A program made the position numbers and the translations under genes. A stretch of 64,000 nt of DNA, taken from Leptolyngbya sp. BL0902. GTDB taxonomy: Bacteria; Cyanobacteriota; Cyanobacteriia; Phormidesmidales; Phormidesmidaceae. Position 1 is the first letter of the stretch, and each line of letters starts with the position of its first letter. Positions 60,101 through 64,000 of this stretch are shown piece by piece. The stretch is taken from NCBI RefSeq assembly GCF_016403105.1, contig NZ_CP046156.1, positions 1 through 64,000 of the forward strand, given 5' to 3'. The notes under the pieces were generated by a model. The model had not been told where the DNA came from, did not search any database, and saw only the letters and a program-made list of their open reading frames with translations.

Positions 60101-60829
60101 TAAAACGGCCTATGAGGTTGTAACCCCTGGGATAACGTTTCCATTCAAATGAGTTCTCTAGCGAGTAGAGAGACGACAAGATAAACAGGCTTATAATGCC
60201 TATAGATTCGCAGTTTCCATTCAAATGAGTTCTCTAGCGAGTAGAGAGTTATCAGATTATCCTGTATTAGACGATGAAAAACAAGTTTCCATTCAAATGA
60301 GTTCTCTAGCGAGTAGAGAGTTCACCGTAGTAAATGTCTTCATCGTACCAAAAATCATGTTTCCATTCAAATGAGTTCTCTAGCGAGTAGAGAGTACATA
60401 GAACTACTGACAACTATAGCTTTTCAGAATGGTTTCCATTCAAATGAGTTCTCTAGCGAGTAGAGAGTCAACGGAATTCTATCAGGCGGTTTTATGCTTT
60501 CATGTTTCCATTCAAATGAGTTCTCTAGCGAGTAGAGAGTGAATCTTGTCATCAACTTGAGCCTGTACCTACTGAAGTTTCCATTCAAATGAGTTCTCTA
60601 GCGAGTAGAGAGGCGTATCAGCAGTTACTAAGGCGTTATTGCTACATAAGTTTCCATTCAAATGAGTTCTCTAGCGAGTAGAGAGCCGATCAACGTTCGC
60701 ACGAACGTAACCAGGCAAGGGAGTTTCCATTCAAATGAGTTCTCTAGCGAGTAGAGAGTCACTCAATGATGAATTTTCCGCCCGGTTTGTGACGTTTCCA
60801 TTCAAATGAGTTCTCTAGCGAGTAGAGAG
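57129..60829 (-). CRISPR. CRISPR array, 51 repeats and 50 spacers
   Basis: Fifty-one copies of a 36-bp repeat, plus-strand start GTTTCCATTC and end GTAGAGAG, alternate with spacers of 34-46 nt, most 35-40. The repeat contains TCTCTA and TAGAGA that pair into a small hairpin with the loop GCGAG. Read on the minus strand the repeat ends ATGGAAAC, the style of 5' handle found with type III systems. The only repeat variant I saw is a T-to-C change in the copy at 58153-58188. The leader-side end is at 60829, next to cas2. Confidence 0.98.
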
Positions 60830-61032
60830 TCCCCCCTATTGAAACCCATAGGGGGCAAGGATTTCAATCCCCTGGATCGACGGGGTCTGTTTTGGGTCAG
60901 CCAGCAGCCCGTTTTTTGGCCTCTGGCAAGGACTGAAACCCTTATGTAGTATGGCATCGACGGCCTCAACGAGAGAATGGGGCTTTTGGGTAATCTGTGA
61001 CCCCGTCGCAAAAATTATCAAAACAGAGGAAA
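60830..61032 (-). promoter_or_regulatory. CRISPR leader region
   Basis: The 203 bp between cas2 and the leader-proximal repeat would carry the array promoter and the acquisition anchor, if the array is transcribed on the minus strand like the cas genes. The part next to cas2 (about 61005-61030) is AT-rich. No single promoter is certain. Confidence 0.7.
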
Positions 61033-61317
61033 TCATACGATAAACGATCCTGGAATTGGCGTTAGGGGCACCCCTCCCCAGGTTTCTACCTGATTCAGCG
61101 TGTGCTTAGAGAGAGGATAAAATCGTACCGAATCTTCATCGAGATTGACTCGTTTTTTCATCCGTTGTTTTAGCTCAGCGAACTTGTGAGGTTCTAGCAC
61201 ACATTCAAACACACTATACTGTACTCGTTTACCATAACCTTCCAACAAGTCTGACACCTTTTTACGACGTTTATTCGATGGAATATCGTAGGTCACAAGA
61301 TAGAGAAACATCGCCAT
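61033..61317 (-). CDS. cas2: Cas2 endonuclease subunit
   Basis: The 94-residue product has the ferredoxin-like Cas2 fold with the conserved acid in LYLVTYDIPSNKRRKKV, then VQYSVFECVLEPHKFAELKQ and RFYPLSKHTL. With Cas1 it integrates new spacers. Its ATG directly follows the cas1 stop (TAAATG). Length is normal. Confidence 0.95.
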   Translation of the reverse strand: MAMFLYLVTYDIPSNKRRKKVSDLLEGYGKRVQYSVFECVLEPHKFAELKQRMKKRVNLDEDSVRFYPLSKHTLNQVETWGGVPLTPIPGSFIV

Positions 61318-62313
61318 TTACCGAATGCGATAGGGTGTATACACCTCCACCGGAGCATAGACAAACTGCTTATAGGCTTTCACCTGGCGATTGAGTAAAT
61401 CCCAGCGAGGTTGAGCCTCATCCTCCGATTCTGTTTGCAACGATTCCTCCATGCGCTGTAGCCACGCCTTCAAAAACTTACGCCGACCCTGATTATTCAA
61501 ATAACATCCACCATTGTGGGGTTTAAAGTCCTCCTCCACATCCATCACCCGCGTATTCACCAACCACAACACCAGCGAATCCACCAACGGAGCCCGAAAC
61601 TCCTCCACCAGGTCAGACGCTAGGGCCGCATGGCGATAATTGCCCTCATGGAGACAACCATAGTAAGGGTCGAGCCCCTGGAGTTCAATCAGACTGAGCA
61701 GGTGATTCCAGAGCACTTGATAGCCAAAACTGAGCATGGCATTCACCGGATTGCCCGGTGGCCGACGGCTGCGCGATACAAAGGTAAACTCCGGCTGGCG
61801 TAGGCATTGGCCAAACCCTTCAAAGTAGGCTGCGGCCCCTGCTCCCTCTAAGCCCATCAGGCGATCCACATTGTCCGCCCGTCCGGCCTGCTCCGCCAAG
61901 TGTTGCAGCGTATCCAAAATCAACGGTAGACCGTCGCCGCCCTGCCGCCGCTGCTGACGCATCAGCAACACCCGGCTATTGTGGAGCTTTGTTTGCACAA
62001 TCCGTCGCGCCACCACCAGCCGATGTACCCCCTCAAGGGTTTGCTGGTAGCGGGCCAGTTGCCGATAGCCCCGCTCAATCGCCACTAGCCGACCATAGCA
62101 ATAGCCCATCCGCGATAGGTAGGCCACCGGAATATCCCGCCATAGACAGGCCCGAATCGCCTGGGTCGTCAACTGCGACTGCCCAAACACCAACACCTGC
62201 TCCAGTAACGGCAACGCCACCTGCTGAACCACCTCATTCCGTTGCTTCACCAACAGCGACTCCTGCTGAAGGCAGACATAGCAGCCCTGCTGGGAAATAT
62301 AAAGCGTCCGCAT
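61318..62313 (-). CDS. cas1: Cas1 integrase
   Basis: The 331-residue product has a beta-rich N-terminus (MRTLYISQQGCYVCLQQESL) and the helical C-terminal integrase part with LMGLEGAGAAAYFEGF (catalytic Glu), CLHEGNYRHAALASDLVEEF (catalytic His) and the last acidic residue in FRAPLVDSLVL. All key residues are present. The start overlaps the csx18 stop (TAATG). The type cannot be read from Cas1 alone, but the repeat and CARF partner suggest type III. Confidence 0.96.
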   Translation of the reverse strand: MRTLYISQQGCYVCLQQESLLVKQRNEVVQQVALPLLEQVLVFGQSQLTTQAIRACLWRDIPVAYLSRMGYCYGRLVAIERGYRQLARYQQTLEGVHRLVVARRIVQTKLHNSRVLLMRQQRRQGGDGLPLILDTLQHLAEQAGRADNVDRLMGLEGAGAAAYFEGFGQCLRQPEFTFVSRSRRPPGNPVNAMLSFGYQVLWNHLLSLIELQGLDPYYGCLHEGNYRHAALASDLVEEFRAPLVDSLVLWLVNTRVMDVEEDFKPHNGGCYLNNQGRRKFLKAWLQRMEESLQTESEDEAQPRWDLLNRQVKAYKQFVYAPVEVYTPYRIR

Positions 62314-62600
62314 TAGCGATACCGGGAAGGCGGATCCACATCATCCCGCCGCTGAATAGAGCGGTTATTGGGCCGACCAGGCAAACTCTCTACCGAGGCC
62401 CGCCCGCCCTGGAGGAAATAGACCACCCCATCCCCCGCCGTCGTCATCACCAGCGTAGACGCCGCCACCAAGAGCGTATTAGCGATCACCGCCGCCAGCC
62501 CCAAGGGTGCAATCAACAAAATCGCCAAGGTAATGCCGCCGTTAAACACCGACACCACCGCATTCCGTACCAGCGCCGCCCGCATCGTTACATACATCAT
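62313..62600 (-). CDS. csx18: CRISPR-associated protein Csx18-like
   Basis: The 95-residue product (starting at one of two tandem ATGs, MMYVTMRAALVRN) has two membrane-spanning stretches (AVVSVFNGGITLAILLIAPLGLA and VIANTLLVAASTLVM), then a polar C-terminus (VESLPGRPNNRSIQRRDD). Its size, NGGI motif and place before cas1 match the small Csx18 membrane protein of cyanobacterial CRISPR loci. The role is unknown. Stop and cas1 start share a base pair. Confidence 0.7.
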   Translation of the reverse strand: MMYVTMRAALVRNAVVSVFNGGITLAILLIAPLGLAAVIANTLLVAASTLVMTTAGDGVVYFLQGGRASVESLPGRPNNRSIQRRDDVDPPSRYR

Positions 62601-62701
62601 CCCAACTCCAGGAAGAAACAACTTCCTCAACCCTAGCCAAGGCACAGGCCAGTGAGAAGGGTTTCAACGCGAACGACGAAAGGAAGCTGGATTCCCAGGG
62701 T

Positions 62702-63991
62702 TTAACCCAAAAGTGGCTGATTCGCGGCAGGAAAAGTACTCTCTAACAACTGACTAATCGCATCATTAAGCTGATTAAAGGGATTAGTCAGTTCCTGTAA
62801 TCCAAGATGTTCTAGAATCCGACGTAAAGCCTGAAGAATCGCATTAGCATCGCTCAAGTCAGAGATTCCTTCAAATTGGTGAATATAGCGATTACGCTGT
62901 TCGCAACAAGCCCCCAGAAACTCAAGATCCGCAAGTTGAGGAAATTGCCCATATCTCAGAATCGCTAAAAGCGTTGGACGATTTGGAAAGCCATCTAGCC
63001 GAAGGGGATAACTCTTAAACTTAGAGTCTTGGAGAAATTGATAGAGCTGAGGTCGGTTTTGGCTGAGATGACGCCAGAATGCTTCCGTCTCATCAAAACC
63101 CTTGGGTAAGCTAGGCCGTTGATCCAATTGCTGCGAAACAAAGTGCTCCAGCGCCATCTCCAAGAACTGTGATACCCGCACCAAAAAATCTGAAAACTGA
63201 CGATTTTTTAACTCCACCACGCCATTAAAATAAGCCTCCTGCATCAGCGCCAGAGCATCGCGTTGAAGTAACACCTCCACCGAAGACCGCCAGGGTTGCA
63301 TAGAAGCCGTACCCAGCCCCTTCAAAGCATCCTTCGCCCCACCAAAATCCAACGACAATCGCCGATGACCATAGGTCAATAGGGCTTCCAGAGTAGGCGT
63401 CGCCAGCCCCGCCGTCCTCAGCGTTGTCAGCCCGCCCACGTAGTTATAATCCTGCAACTGTTGCCGAATCGCCCGAATATCAAACGCCTGCCGCAACACC
63501 TGAATGTTGCTCTCAAACACCCGCGCCTGACCGGGCTGCTGTTCCTTCGGATTCCGCACCTGCCACAAACGACTCTTAGGCGCATAGCCCGCCGCCTGCA
63601 AAATACTCCAGGCCGACTTCATCACCGGAGTGCCCGAAGACCCATTAATCTCCAGGCGATCCGCCGCCGCCAAGGCCACCCCCAACCCCCGCTGAGCCAC
63701 CTGCACCGCCAACCACAAATTTACCGGATCATGGGACAACTCTTCCCCCACCGAAATCAGATCAACCGCACTCGGCGCAAAGTGAAAAGGCGCATCCGTG
63801 AGCCAACCCTGGGTCAATTCCGCCCGCTCTGCCGTCCCACTCGCCCCCGTTGTGTAGAGCAATATTACCCGCTGAACCGCCTGCTGATTTGCCATTAAAT
63901 GGCGCACCAAACTAATAATTGAGCCATCTTCACGGGTTCCATCCGAAACCGGATCTTGATTACCTACAAAAGAAATCAGAACACTCGCCAT
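62702..63991 (-). CDS. CARF-HEPN ribonuclease (Csm6/Csx1-type)
   Basis: The 429-residue product has an N-terminal CARF domain, which senses cyclic oligoadenylate made by Cas10. Landmarks are ASVLISFVGNQDPVSDG, LYTTGASGTAERAEL and the ligand loop INGSSGTPVMKSAW (residues 115-128). The C-terminal HEPN domain carries the RNase motif RNRYIH (Arg366, His371), an R-x4-H active site. Such enzymes cleave RNA broadly when the type III effector detects foreign transcripts. It is the first gene of the visible cas operon, and the effector genes should lie beyond the right edge of the window. Confidence 0.85.
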   Translation of the reverse strand: MASVLISFVGNQDPVSDGTREDGSIISLVRHLMANQQAVQRVILLYTTGASGTAERAELTQGWLTDAPFHFAPSAVDLISVGEELSHDPVNLWLAVQVAQRGLGVALAAADRLEINGSSGTPVMKSAWSILQAAGYAPKSRLWQVRNPKEQQPGQARVFESNIQVLRQAFDIRAIRQQLQDYNYVGGLTTLRTAGLATPTLEALLTYGHRRLSLDFGGAKDALKGLGTASMQPWRSSVEVLLQRDALALMQEAYFNGVVELKNRQFSDFLVRVSQFLEMALEHFVSQQLDQRPSLPKGFDETEAFWRHLSQNRPQLYQFLQDSKFKSYPLRLDGFPNRPTLLAILRYGQFPQLADLEFLGACCEQRNRYIHQFEGISDLSDANAILQALRRILEHLGLQELTNPFNQLNDAISQLLESTFPAANQPLLG

Positions 63992-64000
63992 GACAATAAG

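Noticed and set aside
60830-61032. GAAAC-ending fragments (ATTGAAAC, ACTGAAAC) in the leader as repeats of a second CRISPR type.
   Set aside because: They are short, unevenly spaced and without matching flanks.

Overview
The window reads as cyanobacterial DNA of fairly high GC. Cyanobacterial markers include a typical 370-residue RecA, a CAAD-domain membrane protein, a Ycf46-like AAA+ ATPase and a GTTTCC-type CRISPR repeat. I cannot name a genus. No rRNA or tRNA gene was seen.

Layout. (1) 1-8.7 kb is chromosome-like: a truncated NAD(P)-binding oxidoreductase, recA with a LexA-type box in its promoter, an SRPBCC protein, a two-gene module with a DUF6516-like protein, a CPBP protease, an ankyrin protein, a DUF188 (YaiI) protein and a SOUL protein. 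Within it lies a 624-bp segment bounded by two GTTAGAC core sites and carrying an attC-like site, which looks like a single integron cassette. (2) About 8.8-27 kb and 35.8-56.5 kb carry the genes of a large conjugative plasmid or integrated conjugative element. They include a ParM-type actin, a ParA/MinD-like P-loop protein, a coupling ATPase, a VirB3/B4-B6-B8-B9-B10-like secretion operon and a two-domain peptidoglycan hydrolase. They also include a complement of replication proteins: a family A DNA polymerase with proofreading domain, clamp-loader subunits DnaX and HolA, a sliding clamp with a long basic N-terminal extension, an SF1 helicase and an Hrq1/MrfA-like SF2 helicase. A DNA adenine methyltransferase is split into two overlapping genes. 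(3) 27-35.5 kb holds genes of chromosomal character: a kinase-like protein, type II NADH dehydrogenase, a Cys-repeat secreted protein with DoxX and a cysteine-dioxygenase-like cupin, a histidine kinase followed by a PIN/antitoxin pair, a tiny EF-hand protein, and an OmpR-type two-component system. It is either cargo or a block separating two element segments. (4) 56.6-64 kb is a CRISPR locus: 51 repeats with 50 spacers, cas2, cas1, csx18 and a CARF-HEPN Csm6-type ribonuclease, all on the minus strand. The interference complex is not in the window.

How the parts may work together (inference). The element would segregate with its actin and P-loop proteins, move through its own type IV secretion channel, and use its own polymerase, clamp and clamp loader to copy incoming or rolling-circle DNA. 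Two element proteins end in sequences resembling sliding-clamp-binding peptides (QISLF and QLRLF). A short GCGATAGC hairpin-like motif recurs 29-38 nt upstream of five minus-strand element genes, including the polymerase, clamp and helicase genes, which suggests shared regulation. I recognised no relaxase, no integrase and no VirB11 ATPase in the window.
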